DNA of 64,000 nucleotides from Bacteroidales bacterium (GTDB lineage: Bacteria > Bacteroidota > Bacteroidia > Bacteroidales > UBA6680): contig JAOARD010000007.1 in NCBI GenBank assembly GCA_025210735.1, positions 62,001-126,000 on the forward strand, read 5' to 3'. Shown here in pieces: positions 43,459 to 52,517 of the stretch. Below the pieces are notes generated by a model that ran no database searches, had not been told where the DNA came from, and saw nothing but the letters and a program-made list of their open reading frames with translations. A program made the position numbers and the translations under genes. How positions within the stretch are numbered: the stretch's first letter is position 1; each line of letters starts with the position of its first letter.

Positions 43459-44049
43459 TTATGCTCCAACAAATTTAATTAATTCAGTATATAGTTGTTG
43501 AACTGGCAAGCCCATTACATTAAAATAAGAGCCCTCTATTTTCTCTACACCAACAGCTCCAATCCACTCCTGAATACCATACGCTCCGGCTTTATCATAA
43601 GGCTTATATTCATCAACATAGTACTCTATTTCTGAATTGGTAAGTTCTCTGAAAAACACATTTGTTGTAGATAAAAATCCCTTTTGTTTTCCTTCTGCTC
43701 TTAAATATACTCCTGTATGCACCTGATGATTTCTGCCCGACAAAGATTTTATCATTCTTATAGCATCTTCTCTGTTCTCAGGTTTCCCTAATACATTTCC
43801 ATCTATTGCTACAACCGTATCTGAGGTTATTAATATATCTCTGTCTGACAACTCTCCAAAATTATCAGATTTACATTCTGCCAGAAACAGAGGCACCTTC
43901 TCAGCACTCATATCATCCGGAAAAACCTCATCAAACTCAGGTCCGCACTTTACATTAAAAGTAAGACCTACTAGTTTTAACAACTCCTTTCTGCGAGGCG
44001 ATTGTGATGCCAGAACAATATTGTATTCTGACAATAAACTACTTATCAT
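43459..44049 (-). CDS. Maf-like nucleotide pyrophosphatase
   Basis: A 196-residue Maf-family protein that hydrolyses non-canonical or modified nucleoside triphosphates. Motifs: LASQSPRRKELL (N-terminal substrate loop), ITSDTVVAIDG, and GAYGIQEWIGAVGVEKIEGSYFNVMGLP. Length is full. It overlaps the upstream prenyltransferase gene by 4 bp (ATGA), so translation is coupled. Members act on dTTP/UTP/CTP-type or m7GTP-type substrates; the subtype is not decided here. Confidence 0.88.
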   Translation of the reverse strand: MISSLLSEYNIVLASQSPRRKELLKLVGLTFNVKCGPEFDEVFPDDMSAEKVPLFLAECKSDNFGELSDRDILITSDTVVAIDGNVLGKPENREDAIRMIKSLSGRNHQVHTGVYLRAEGKQKGFLSTTNVFFRELTNSEIEYYVDEYKPYDKAGAYGIQEWIGAVGVEKIEGSYFNVMGLPVQQLYTELIKFVGA

Positions 44050-45008
44050 ATGTTTATATTATTAAAATAGGCGAAAAACAGAGAAAAAATTACTCCATTA
44101 AACATTATTATTTTTGTCAGCAGGTTTAGTTTTAGGTAGTCTGACGATTTTGTTGCTTTTATAAGTTTATACAATAAAATAACCAACGGAGCTATTACAA
44201 ATATTACAACATAAATCAGCGAAAGTTTATATGTATCAGTCGCAAATTGTAAATATGGCAATAGGTAAATCAGGAATATTATAACTATTGTTGACAGTAC
44301 AGACAGAAGTATTTTTGTACTCTTATAACCTGCCACTACCGGAAGAGTTTTACGCAGTAGTTGCTTATCTCCATCAACACCGCTACTATCTTTTATTATC
44401 TCTCTTATAAAGCTTACAGTAAATGCAAAAAAAGCAAATATGAATATCCAGTAAAACAGTCGGTAATCATTAAAATTCATTACCCAATCTACTAATCCTT
44501 TATGAGGATATATTGCCTTAATATCAAATACCCATACCAAAACAGGAACTGATCCGGTTAATAATGCTACAAACGTATTGCCTATAAGTGTTCTGGGTTT
44601 AAAAAACGATGAATAGAACCACAATACTGCGGTTGATAATATAAATATTACAGAGTAATAAGGCTTTCCTATTGCAAATGATACTAAAACACCAAAAACA
44701 ATTCCAACTGTATTCAGCACCCAGTTCATAAATATTACTTTGCGTCTGTTAATAAACTTACCCACCAAAACTCTGGATGGGCGGTTTATCATATCTGCTC
44801 TGGTATCAAAGTAATCGTTTATAACATAACCGGCAGCGGTAATAGCAACCATTGCCAGCACCAAAAAGGCAAAGTTCAGGTGCGACAATTGTGGGGTTAA
44901 AGACAGTTTATTAAGGATTGGAAACAATATACAATAGCGCATTGCTATCATTGTAAAACCAATCATAATTACATTAGGCCACCTTATTAATCTGTACAGT
45001 TTATTCAT
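44046..45008 (-). CDS. UbiA-family prenyltransferase
   Basis: A 320-residue integral membrane protein with about eight to nine hydrophobic helices and the Asp-rich motif NDYFDTRAD typical of the UbiA superfamily. It belongs to the Bacteroidota group often called geranylgeranylglycerol-phosphate geranylgeranyltransferase-like; the true prenyl acceptor is unknown. The start is the ATG at 45008, which forms a TAATG overlap with the stop of the phosphatase gene; an in-frame GTG 9 nt upstream is less likely. It is part of a tight operon with KdsC-like and Maf genes. Confidence 0.8.
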   Translation of the reverse strand: MNKLYRLIRWPNVIMIGFTMIAMRYCILFPILNKLSLTPQLSHLNFAFLVLAMVAITAAGYVINDYFDTRADMINRPSRVLVGKFINRRKVIFMNWVLNTVGIVFGVLVSFAIGKPYYSVIFILSTAVLWFYSSFFKPRTLIGNTFVALLTGSVPVLVWVFDIKAIYPHKGLVDWVMNFNDYRLFYWIFIFAFFAFTVSFIREIIKDSSGVDGDKQLLRKTLPVVAGYKSTKILLSVLSTIVIIFLIYLLPYLQFATDTYKLSLIYVVIFVIAPLVILLYKLIKATKSSDYLKLNLLTKIIMFNGVIFSLFFAYFNNINI

Positions 45009-45526
45009 TACAGCCACTCATCTTCATTAAACCAATCGTCATTTAATCTCAGTACCTGCTCTATTACATCTCTAACACACCCCTCGCCACCTTTCAGGTG
45101 CGAAATATATCTGGCACACTGCTTTATCTCAGTAACAGCATCTTCAGGGCATGTTGCAAGTCCGACTTTTTTCATAACAGGATAATCTGGTATATCATCT
45201 CCCATATACAATATATCCTGATAGTTAAGATTATATTTATCTATAAAGTCGTTCAGGTCGTCAAGTTTATTCTTTGATGCAAGATATACGTCATTTACAC
45301 CAATTCCTTCTAACCTCATTCTCACTGTAAATGATTTACCTCCTGATATAATAGCTATTGGATAGCCTTTTTTTATTGCATGAGCAATTGCAAAACCATC
45401 TCTCATACTTGATGCTCTAAGAAGCTCTCCTGTAGGATGTATAAGAACCTCTGCATTAGTAAATACTCCATCATAATCAAAAGCAAACGCTTTTATCTTA
45501 CGTAAATCTTCTTTGAAATTAGCCAT
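45008..45526 (-). CDS. KdsC-like HAD phosphatase
   Basis: A 172-residue HAD hydrolase of the KdsC type (3-deoxy-D-manno-octulosonate 8-phosphate phosphatase family). Motif 1 is FDYDGVFT, motif 2 IISGG, and motif 4 GDDIPDYPVMK. KDO phosphatase is likely in an organism with lipopolysaccharide, but the family also acts on other sugar phosphates. It overlaps the prenyltransferase gene by 1 bp (TAATG). Confidence 0.82.
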   Translation of the reverse strand: MANFKEDLRKIKAFAFDYDGVFTNAEVLIHPTGELLRASSMRDGFAIAHAIKKGYPIAIISGGKSFTVRMRLEGIGVNDVYLASKNKLDDLNDFIDKYNLNYQDILYMGDDIPDYPVMKKVGLATCPEDAVTEIKQCARYISHLKGGEGCVRDVIEQVLRLNDDWFNEDEWL

Positions 45527-45536
45527 ATTATAATTT

Positions 45537-46307
45537 TTACTTTTTATATCTATAAATACTATTCGTCATAAATTTATAAATATCACGAAGATTTTCTTTT
45601 CCTTCCAGCATTTTTAAATGCTTTTCTATAACATCTTTATCATTACGTACTGCTGGTCCTGTTTGTGCATCAACCGGCGATAGTTTATCTATCTTCTCAA
45701 CAGTCTCGTTTATAAGTGGTTTTATGATATCAATACTTAATCCTGCACTATTCAGAATTGAGTCTGCAATAGCAAACATATGATTTGTGAAGTTACACGC
45801 AAATACTGCCGATATATGCAACAACATTCTTTCTCTGCTATCTGCTACAGTAACCTTTTGAGTAACAGATTGTGCCAAATTTTGTATTGTATCCAGAACA
45901 GTATTATCTGATGCCTCTATAAAAAAAGGAACACTATTCATCTCAACACTCTTTTTAACAGAGAATGTTTGTAAAGGATACAATACACCACACCTCTTTA
46001 TATTATCTGTAAGAATATCTATACCAACACTTCCGGAGGTATGCATAACAATACCTTTTTCTTCTTTTAACTCCCGAGAAACTTCAGATATGGCATCATC
46101 TGAAACCGATACTATATATATATCAGGTTGTTTGTCAGAGACAATAGTATCTGACACTTCTGCGTTTATTTTGTTTGCCAGTATTCTGGCATTTGCTTTT
46201 GTTCTGCTATATACCGATACAATTTCATGTCCGGCTTTATGCAACGCCAACGACAGATGTGTTGCAACATTTCCAGACCCTATTATTGATATTTTATATT
46301 CAGACAT
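45537..46307 (-). CDS. DUF2520 Rossmann-fold protein
   Basis: A 256-residue protein with an N-terminal NAD(P)-type Rossmann domain (ISIIGSGNVATHL) and a C-terminal DUF2520 helical domain (ERMLLHISAVFACNFTNHMFA) like those of NADP oxidoreductases. The substrate is unknown. It is the first gene of the five-gene operon DUF2520-KdsC-UbiA-Maf-S46 peptidase. A TATTTTTG box lies 17-24 nt upstream. Confidence 0.78.
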   Translation of the reverse strand: MSEYKISIIGSGNVATHLSLALHKAGHEIVSVYSRTKANARILANKINAEVSDTIVSDKQPDIYIVSVSDDAISEVSRELKEEKGIVMHTSGSVGIDILTDNIKRCGVLYPLQTFSVKKSVEMNSVPFFIEASDNTVLDTIQNLAQSVTQKVTVADSRERMLLHISAVFACNFTNHMFAIADSILNSAGLSIDIIKPLINETVEKIDKLSPVDAQTGPAVRNDKDVIEKHLKMLEGKENLRDIYKFMTNSIYRYKK

Positions 46308-46323
46308 ATACTACGTTTTAACA

Positions 46324-46331
46324 CAAAAATA
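46324..46331 (-). promoter_or_regulatory. -7 box of the DUF2520 operon
   Basis: On the minus strand the bases read TATTTTTG (TAnnTTTG), 17-24 nt before the ATG at 46307. A -33 element is not clear. Confidence 0.4.
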
Positions 46332-46359
46332 TAATATTTATAGCTGAGAATATGATATT

Positions 46360-47712
46360 CTAAAGGGTGTCGACAGGAATTACAATTTTAAACAGTGTAC
46401 CCATATTAACAACAGACTCAACATCAATCTTTCCGCCAAGTTTGTCTATATAAAATTTTGTTACAGTAAGCCCTACTCCAACCCCCGGACTGTTCTCATC
46501 AATCTTATAGAATGGATCAAAAATCTTATCAATGCACGATTTGTCAATACCTTTACCCGTATCTTCAATATAAAATACAAGCGATTTTCTTACATTGTCA
46601 TACCCGGCTGTAAAGGTTATGTTACCTGAAGCCGTGAATTTTATTGAGTTCTCAATAATGTTTTTAATGGCTTTAATAAGTTTTGCATCATCAGTTTTTA
46701 TCCTGATACCATCTGCATTAAAATTATATCTAAGGTTTACCTTACTATTCTTATAATCTGAAAACTCACTCTTTACTCCTTCAAGTAATGTATTTAAATC
46801 TATCTCATTATATACAAAAGATAGTGCATCTGCATCAACCTTTGATATCTCCATAATATTAGATATCAGATCGGTTAGTTTTTTACTGCTATCATTCACT
46901 ATATCTGTATATCGTGCCCTTACTTCTTTATCATTCTCTTTTGCAACCAGATTTGTAAAACCAACTATTGCATTAAGAGGCGTTCTTATCTCATGACTCA
47001 TATTGGCTATAAAAGAACTCTTTAATCGTTCAGACTCTTCAATCTTCTTTTTTTGATCCTCTAACCTGTTACGTTCATGTTTAAGTGTCAAAGACAACTG
47101 ATGCTCCGCTATATAACTCTTCTCTAATCCTTTTATAAGAAGCCAGACAAAATACAGTTCGAATATATTGATAGAGAAAAAGTTAACACATAATATAACA
47201 TAATAGCTGATATCCTTAGTAAACAAAAAGCTATATTCACTTTCTCCTCTGATATTTAACGATATTAAACTTACGCATACCAGTACATTAACAAAAAAAC
47301 AGATTAATCCATATCTTATTCCGTCAATTAACAGTGCTATAAGAGATACTCCCATTAACAAAAACAATCCAGACTCTATACTCTCATTAATAAAGAAGAT
47401 ACTTAAGACATAAAATGTAACTATGAGGAGATGCTTTTTAAGGTTTATATTCATTCTGCGCAACAGAAGTAACAACCAGAATTCCAAAACTATAATCAAC
47501 TCAACAATAATCAGAGTATGTTTACCCTGTATATACAAAAATATAGTGCTTGGTACTACACTAAAGATTGCCAGTGCAGATAAAAAAGCAAGTGAGGTTA
47601 AGAACAGTTTATTCTTAAGCTGCGCTGTTATAGACTCTCCGCCAATCTTAACATTGCGATAGTAGTCATCAACAAATTCTGTAAAAAATCTAATTATATT
47701 CAAGTAACACAA
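46360..47712 (-). CDS. Membrane sensor histidine kinase
   Basis: A 450-residue histidine kinase. The N-terminal ~180 residues hold about six transmembrane helices with no known sensor domain. Then follow a coiled-coil, a HisKA domain with MSHEIRTPLNAIVGFTNL (His240) and a HATPase with DTGKGIDKSC and GVGVGLTVTKFY. No receiver domain is attached and no response regulator is nearby. No ATG gives a full N-terminus: the start is a TTG at 47712, or a second TTG three codons further. The start region overlaps a 20-bp palindrome. Confidence 0.85.
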   Translation of the reverse strand: MCYLNIIRFFTEFVDDYYRNVKIGGESITAQLKNKLFLTSLAFLSALAIFSVVPSTIFLYIQGKHTLIIVELIIVLEFWLLLLLRRMNINLKKHLLIVTFYVLSIFFINESIESGLFLLMGVSLIALLIDGIRYGLICFFVNVLVCVSLISLNIRGESEYSFLFTKDISYYVILCVNFFSINIFELYFVWLLIKGLEKSYIAEHQLSLTLKHERNRLEDQKKKIEESERLKSSFIANMSHEIRTPLNAIVGFTNLVAKENDKEVRARYTDIVNDSSKKLTDLISNIMEISKVDADALSFVYNEIDLNTLLEGVKSEFSDYKNSKVNLRYNFNADGIRIKTDDAKLIKAIKNIIENSIKFTASGNITFTAGYDNVRKSLVFYIEDTGKGIDKSCIDKIFDPFYKIDENSPGVGVGLTVTKFYIDKLGGKIDVESVVNMGTLFKIVIPVDTL

Positions 47713-47722
47713 TTTTGTTACT
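47703..47722. promoter_or_regulatory. 20-bp palindrome at the histidine-kinase start
   Basis: AGTAACACAATTTTGTTACT, nine of ten pairs symmetric. It covers the proposed TTG start of the histidine-kinase gene and lies 6 bp from the DUF1015 terminator. It could be an operator for the kinase or an mRNA hairpin that controls its translation. Confidence 0.35.
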
Positions 47723-47728
47723 CAAGAT

Positions 47729-47757
47729 AAAAAAAAACCCGCAAAAAAGCGGGTTTT
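47729..47757 (-). terminator. Rho-independent terminator of the serA-DUF1015 unit
   Basis: Perfect 9-bp stem AAAACCCGC (47734-47742) / GCGGGTTTT (47749-47757); on the minus strand it is followed by a long T run. It ends the serA-DUF1015 transcript just before the histidine-kinase gene. Confidence 0.9.
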
Positions 47758-47782
47758 AATATCATATTTCTAGAACAAATAA

Positions 47783-49036
47783 TTAGTCTAGTTTGTGAAT
47801 TGCTAATCCAGAACGTAGTTTTGGCTCAAACCAGGTTGTCTTTGGAGGCATGATATTTCCTGTATCAGCAATATCTATTAATTGCTGCATAGATACCGGA
47901 TAAAGCGCAAAAGCAACAGCCATTTCGCCATTGTCTACTCTACGCTTAAGTTCTCCAAGACCTCTGATTCCACCAACAAAGTCAATACGCTTTGAAGTAC
48001 GAAGATCATCTATGCCAAGAATGTTATCAAGTACATGGTTAGAAAGAACTGTTACGTCAAGTACTCCAATTGGATCATTGTCATCATAAGTACCCTCTTT
48101 AGCAGTCATTTTGTACCACTTACCATCAAGATACATGCTGAATTCGTGAAGTTTTGCAGGAGTATAGATATCCTCACCCATGCACTCAACAGCAAATTTA
48201 TCTTCAATCTTAGCAACAAGCTCCTCTTTAGATAAACCGTTAAGATCTTTTACCACACGGTTGTAGTCAATAATCTTAAGTTGATTATCCGGGAAGTGTA
48301 CAGCCATAAAGTAGTTGTACTCCTCATCGCCTGTATGATTTGGGTTTTGAGATTTTTTCTCAAGACCAATACGTGCTGCTGCTGCAGTACGGTGATGACC
48401 ATCTGCAACATATGTAGCAGGAACTTTAGTAGCAAATAGCTCTTCAAGTCTCTTATTTGTATCAGCATCGTTTACAGGCCAGAAGTGGTGACCAAAACCA
48501 TCCTCTGCAACAAAGTCGTAATCAGCTTTGTTATTCTTAACGATATCCTCTACTATAGCATCAATCTCTGGTACAGCTTTGTATGAGAAGAATACAGGCT
48601 CAATATTAGCATTCAGGTAACGAGTAAGAATCATACGATCCTCTTCCTTATCCGGACGAGTTAACTCATGCTTCTTAATTACACCTGTATTATAATCCTC
48701 GCAAGCTGCGTTCGCTACAATACCGTACTGAGTACGTCCGTCCATTGTTTGAGCGTAGATGTAGAACTTAGCTTCACCATCCTGAACTAACCAACCCTTA
48801 TCCTGAGCTGTTTTAAAGTTTTCAACAGACTTATTATAAACCTCTTCTGAGTGAATATCTGTTCCTGCAGGACAATCAATCTCTGCTCTTGTAACATGTA
48901 GTAGCGAACACTCTTTTCCTTCAGCCATCTTAGCTGCCTCTTCGCTATTCATTACGTCATATGGAAGACAAGCAAGATCTTTCGCAACCTCTTGGCTTGC
49001 AGGACGTAATCCTTTAAATGGTTTTACTATAGCCAT
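47783..49036 (-). CDS. DUF1015 family protein
   Basis: A 417-residue DUF1015 protein, full length, with the typical MAIVKPFKGLRPA start and the KHELTRPDKEEDRM and ADGHHRTAAAARI motifs. It is usually encoded beside serA/serC in Bacteroidota and Clostridia, which suggests a role around serine or phosphoserine metabolism, possibly as a kinase. The biochemical activity is not assigned from sequence. The start is 31 nt after serA. Confidence 0.85.
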   Translation of the reverse strand: MAIVKPFKGLRPASQEVAKDLACLPYDVMNSEEAAKMAEGKECSLLHVTRAEIDCPAGTDIHSEEVYNKSVENFKTAQDKGWLVQDGEAKFYIYAQTMDGRTQYGIVANAACEDYNTGVIKKHELTRPDKEEDRMILTRYLNANIEPVFFSYKAVPEIDAIVEDIVKNNKADYDFVAEDGFGHHFWPVNDADTNKRLEELFATKVPATYVADGHHRTAAAARIGLEKKSQNPNHTGDEEYNYFMAVHFPDNQLKIIDYNRVVKDLNGLSKEELVAKIEDKFAVECMGEDIYTPAKLHEFSMYLDGKWYKMTAKEGTYDDNDPIGVLDVTVLSNHVLDNILGIDDLRTSKRIDFVGGIRGLGELKRRVDNGEMAVAFALYPVSMQQLIDIADTGNIMPPKTTWFEPKLRSGLAIHKLD

Positions 49037-49067
49037 CGTTTATAAATGATTATATATTAATAATTGT

Positions 49068-49988
49068 TTATTTATTTACTCTGAAAGTTTCGTCGCCATT
49101 AGCAAGGAACTTAACAATCTGGTTTGCTGCTGCAACACCTGCATTGATGTTAGCCTCAGAAGTCTGAGCACCCATCTTTTTAGGTGTAAAGAAATATCTA
49201 CCAGCAAACTTTGCTGCAAACTCATCTGCATTGTTTGGTGCAATATCAGACAGGTACATGAAGTCATCTCTTGTATCCATTAGTCTGATCATATCCTCCT
49301 CGTTAATTACCTCTTTACGAGCTGTGTTAACAAGTGTTGCTCCTTTTGGCATCTTATTCAACAGGTCAAAGTTAATTGATCCTTTTGTTTTATCGTTTGC
49401 AGGAATATGAAGAGAGATATACTGACATGTTGAGTAAAGTTCCTCTACTGAACCAAGAACAGTAACTCCATCATTCTCAATAACAGCTTTATCTACAAAC
49501 GGATCAAATGCAAATACTTCCATTCCGAATCCTTTTGCAATAATTCCTACATAACGTCCAACATTTCCGTATGCATGAATACCAATTTTCTTACCTCTTA
49601 GCTCGCTACCAGCTTTACCATTAAACTCGTTACGTGCCATAAATACCATCATTCCAAGAGCTAACTCAGCAACAGCATTTGAGTTCTGACCAGGAGTATT
49701 CATAGCAACAATGTTACGAGCTGAACAAGCTGCAAGATCAAGATTATCGTAACCTGCACCTGCACGTACAACAATCTTAAGGTTTTTAGCAGCATCAACT
49801 ACATCTTGAGTAACCTTATCTGAACGTACTATTAAAGCGTCAGCATCAGCAACAGCATCTAACAACTGTTGTTTCTCAGTGTACTTCTCTAGTAATGCAA
49901 ATTCATTACCCGATTTCTCAGCAACCTCTTTTATAAGCTCTACAGCAGCCGGTGCAAAAGGTTTTTCTGTTGCAACTAATATTTTCAT
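49068..49988 (-). CDS. serA: D-3-phosphoglycerate dehydrogenase
   Basis: A 306-residue NAD-dependent D-isomer 2-hydroxyacid dehydrogenase of the short SerA type, which oxidises 3-phosphoglycerate in the first step of serine biosynthesis. The motifs VVRAGAGYDNLD, the NAD-binding GIHAYGNVGRYVG and the catalytic arginine in VNTARKEV are present. There is no C-terminal ACT domain. I chose the ATG at 49988 (MKILVATEK), because a longer upstream reading frame is only the shared leader element. It pairs with serC (50403-51476) and DUF1015 in the same direction. Confidence 0.9.
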   Translation of the reverse strand: MKILVATEKPFAPAAVELIKEVAEKSGNEFALLEKYTEKQQLLDAVADADALIVRSDKVTQDVVDAAKNLKIVVRAGAGYDNLDLAACSARNIVAMNTPGQNSNAVAELALGMMVFMARNEFNGKAGSELRGKKIGIHAYGNVGRYVGIIAKGFGMEVFAFDPFVDKAVIENDGVTVLGSVEELYSTCQYISLHIPANDKTKGSINFDLLNKMPKGATLVNTARKEVINEEDMIRLMDTRDDFMYLSDIAPNNADEFAAKFAGRYFFTPKKMGAQTSEANINAGVAAANQIVKFLANGDETFRVNK

Positions 49989-50085
49989 ATGTCTTAATTT
50001 GTTTTTTTTAATGTCACATGGAACTCGCATTTTAGGCATTCTCATTTGTGAGAAAATCCTTTGTTAATGCTTAGTTTCATCTGTC
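49989..50085 (-). promoter_or_regulatory. Conserved leader element, copy B, upstream of serA
   Basis: A ~95-nt 5' leader nearly identical in layout to the one before the DRTGG gene (35108-35203). It starts with ACAGATGAAAC and ends with TAAGACATATG at the serA start codon. It contains the perfect hairpin TTCTCA-CAAA-TGAGAA (50039-50054); copy A can form a similar stem with G-U pairs. It also contains an 87-nt frame starting at 50080 that is stopped at codon 13, so a conserved peptide is unlikely. Confidence 0.55.
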
Positions 50086-50259
50086 ATAATTGTTTTAAAG
50101 TTTTGTCAGATTGTCAAACATGTTTAAACAACACATATTAACTTATATCCGACAGTTACTATATTTTTGTTTATCAACAAACTACAAGGCTATCAACATA
50201 AAATAGCGATATAAATATATTGCTGATATTTTATTCCCCCAAAAATAATGTAATCCTAT

Positions 50260-50320
50260 AAAAAAGAGGCAGTTTTTCCGATGATTTTACAAAAAACATC
50301 AGTAAACTACCTCTATAATA
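50260..50320 (-). terminator. Two-part hairpin terminator after serC
   Basis: On the minus strand AGAGGTAGTTT...AAAACTGCCTCT forms an outer stem (50265-50314) with an inner GATG/CATC stem, followed by a T run. It separates serC from serA although they run in the same direction. Confidence 0.75.
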
Positions 50321-50402
50321 TTTTTTATAAGTCAGTTCTTATAACCAACTTTAGAAAACTATATATATAGCAAAAGGCGGTCATAAGATTTAATACTACT
50401 TA

Positions 50403-51476
50403 TTATGCATTAGCTTTTTCAAACTCTCTCATGCAGTCAACAAGTGCCTGAATGCTCTCTTTTGGCATAGCATTGTAAGTAGAAGCACGGAATCCACCAA
50501 CTGAACGGTGTCCTTTAATTCCACTCATTCCTTTTGATGTAGCAAATGCTAAGAAATCCTTCTCAAGCTCAGCATACTTCTCTTCCATTACAAAACAGAT
50601 ATTCATTAAAGAACGATCTTCAACATTCTTTACAGTACACTTGAAAAGTGGGTTACGATCAATTTCATCGTAAAGAACAGCTGCTTTCTCCTCGTTTAGC
50701 TTCTGCATCTCTGCAAGACCACCTTTTCCTTTAAGCCACTTCAATGTTTGAAGAGCAGCAAATACAGGAAGTACAGGAGGTGTGTTAAACATTGTATCAG
50801 CATCTACATGAGTCTTATACTTCATCATTGTAGGAATCTCACGCTGTACAGAGTTTAAGAACTCATCTTTAATGATAACAAAAGTAACTCCCGATGGAGC
50901 AAGGTTCTTCTGTGCACCACCATAAATCATTGCATACTTTGAAACATCTACAGGACGACTAAAGATATCAGATGACATATCTGCGATCAATGGTACCGGA
51001 GAGTCCATATCTTCCTTAATCTCTGTTCCGTAGATTGTATTGTTTGTAGTAATATGGAAATAATCTGCATCTGCAGGAATTTCATATCCTTTTGGTATGT
51101 AGTTGTATGTAGCCTCTTTTGATGATGCAACCTCAACAACCTCACCAAAGAAGTTAGCCTCTTTCTGAGCTTTGTTTGCCCAAACACCTGTGTTAAGGTA
51201 AGCCGCTTTCTTGTTAAGGAAGTTATAAGCAATCATTAAAAACTGAGTACTTGCTCCACCACCTAAGAATAGAACTGAGTATCCTTCAGGGATATTAAGC
51301 AACTCTTTAAAAAGAGCTTTAGCCTCGTCAAACATTGCAACACACTCTTTTGAACGGTGCGATACTTCCATTACCGAAAGACCTGTACCAGCAAAGTTCT
51401 GGATACCTTTTGTTGTCTCTTCAATTGTAAATTGAGGCAGGATTGAAGGACCTGCAGAAAAATTATGAGTTTTCAT
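50403..51476 (-). CDS. serC: Phosphoserine aminotransferase
   Basis: A 357-residue PLP-dependent class V aminotransferase that makes phosphoserine from 3-phosphohydroxypyruvate. The start [16 protein letters not shown] is the family signature. The PLP-lysine motif [14 protein letters not shown] (Lys near residue 191) and the C-terminal [18 protein letters not shown] phosphate-binding motif are intact. Full length. It is the upstream gene of the serine pathway set here. Confidence 0.95.
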   Translation of the reverse strand: MKTHNFSAGPSILPQFTIEETTKGIQNFAGTGLSVMEVSHRSKECVAMFDEAKALFKELLNIPEGYSVLFLGGGASTQFLMIAYNFLNKKAAYLNTGVWANKAQKEANFFGEVVEVASSKEATYNYIPKGYEIPADADYFHITTNNTIYGTEIKEDMDSPVPLIADMSSDIFSRPVDVSKYAMIYGGAQKNLAPSGVTFVIIKDEFLNSVQREIPTMMKYKTHVDADTMFNTPPVLPVFAALQTLKWLKGKGGLAEMQKLNEEKAAVLYDEIDRNPLFKCTVKNVEDRSLMNICFVMEEKYAELEKDFLAFATSKGMSGIKGHRSVGGFRASTYNAMPKESIQALVDCMREFEKANA

Positions 51477-51541
51477 AACCTATTGAATTTAAACTAATTC
51501 TATAATTAATATAATTACTTAGCAAAATTGATAATTAAAAT

Positions 51542-51549
51542 CAAATATA
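51542..51549 (-). promoter_or_regulatory. -7 box of serC
   Basis: On the minus strand the bases read TATATTTG (TAnnTTTG), 66 nt before the serC ATG. The -33 element is weak. Confidence 0.4.
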
Positions 51550-51580
51550 CGCATATTTACGAATATGATTTTCAACATAT

Positions 51581-52318
51581 TTACACATTTTTTTGCATCT
51601 CATTAAACAACACAAGCGTATTACCTGACAAAACAGGTACACTATTAGTATAATCTACATTAAAACAGTGTTCAAAAACATCATCTAACCCAAAACTCTT
51701 TAATCTTTTAAGTTGCGATACCTTTTTTGCATAGTCTATAAGATTATCCTTTGCCAAAAGCCACAAATCTTCTGAGGCTTTTGCTGAGTCGTCATCTGCA
51801 ACATAACCTTTGCTCTTTAGTATATTTGTAAGAGCTCCGGCAAACAGTGTATCTTCTATATTAAACTTACCTTTCCATCCGGCACAAAGTACTATAACAT
51901 TATCATTGTTAAGCGAAGCAGCTTCTGCAATAGCCGCCACATTTAAGAATGATCCTATAAGAACCTGTTTTGCATTGTTTGCCATATCAATACATCGTGT
52001 TCCGTTTGTTGTACTATATACAATAGTTGACTCAGTAACCCTATCTTTGGTAAAGTTAAATGGCGAATTTCCAAAATCTGCAAAATCAAGTACAGATCCA
52101 TCACGTTCTGCTGCAACAACGTAGCCTTTAGCTTTATACTCTTTAGCCTCATCAACAGAAGCTACAGGTATAAGGCTTTGCGCACCGTTTGCAAACGCAG
52201 TACATATTGCTGTTGTAGCCCTCAGTACATCTACCACCACCACAACACTGCTGTTGTTCTGATAATATTTGTAAAGATCAGGCGATAAAACAACTTCAAT
52301 TTTTGGACTTATACTCAT
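51581..52318 (-). CDS. comB: 2-phosphosulfolactate phosphatase family protein
   Basis: A 245-residue protein of the ComB family, which in methanogens dephosphorylates 2-phosphosulfolactate in coenzyme M synthesis. Motifs: VVVVDVLRATTAICTAFANGA, YSTTNGTRCI and VIVLCAGWKGKFNIEDTLFAG. Bacteria outside coenzyme-M makers, including Bacteroidota, also carry the family, so the true substrate here is open. A single gene between serC and gcvT. Confidence 0.82.
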   Translation of the reverse strand: MSISPKIEVVLSPDLYKYYQNNSSVVVVVDVLRATTAICTAFANGAQSLIPVASVDEAKEYKAKGYVVAAERDGSVLDFADFGNSPFNFTKDRVTESTIVYSTTNGTRCIDMANNAKQVLIGSFLNVAAIAEAASLNNDNVIVLCAGWKGKFNIEDTLFAGALTNILKSKGYVADDDSAKASEDLWLLAKDNLIDYAKKVSQLKRLKSFGLDDVFEHCFNVDYTNSVPVLSGNTLVLFNEMQKNV

Positions 52319-52464
52319 TATTATTTTTAGATTACGGGCTGCGAAGATAGTAACTTTGATACTATTTATTAAGAAACTCCATAAAATTTATTCTCGATTT
52401 TTAAGATAAAGTATTCTGGTAAAAGCTTTGCTAAATAATATAAGGTAAAGAAGCTATCTTATAT

Positions 52465-52491
52465 AAAAAAAGCCGGGACTACACCCGGCTT
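52465..52491 (-). terminator. Rho-independent terminator of gcvT
   Basis: Perfect stem AAGCCGGG (52470-52477) / CCCGGCTT (52484-52491) with a 6-nt loop; on the minus strand it is followed by a T run. Confidence 0.9.
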
Positions 52492-52517
52492 AATATATTA
52501 TAATATAAGTACTGTAA

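Larger units (their letters stand above)
49989..50402. other. Intergenic region between serC and serA
   Basis: 414 bp. It holds the serA leader (49989-50085), an AT-rich middle part where the serA promoter should lie but no clear TAnnTTTG box was seen, and the serC terminator hairpin (50260-50320). No protein-coding gene is visible apart from the short interrupted leader frame. Confidence 0.6.
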
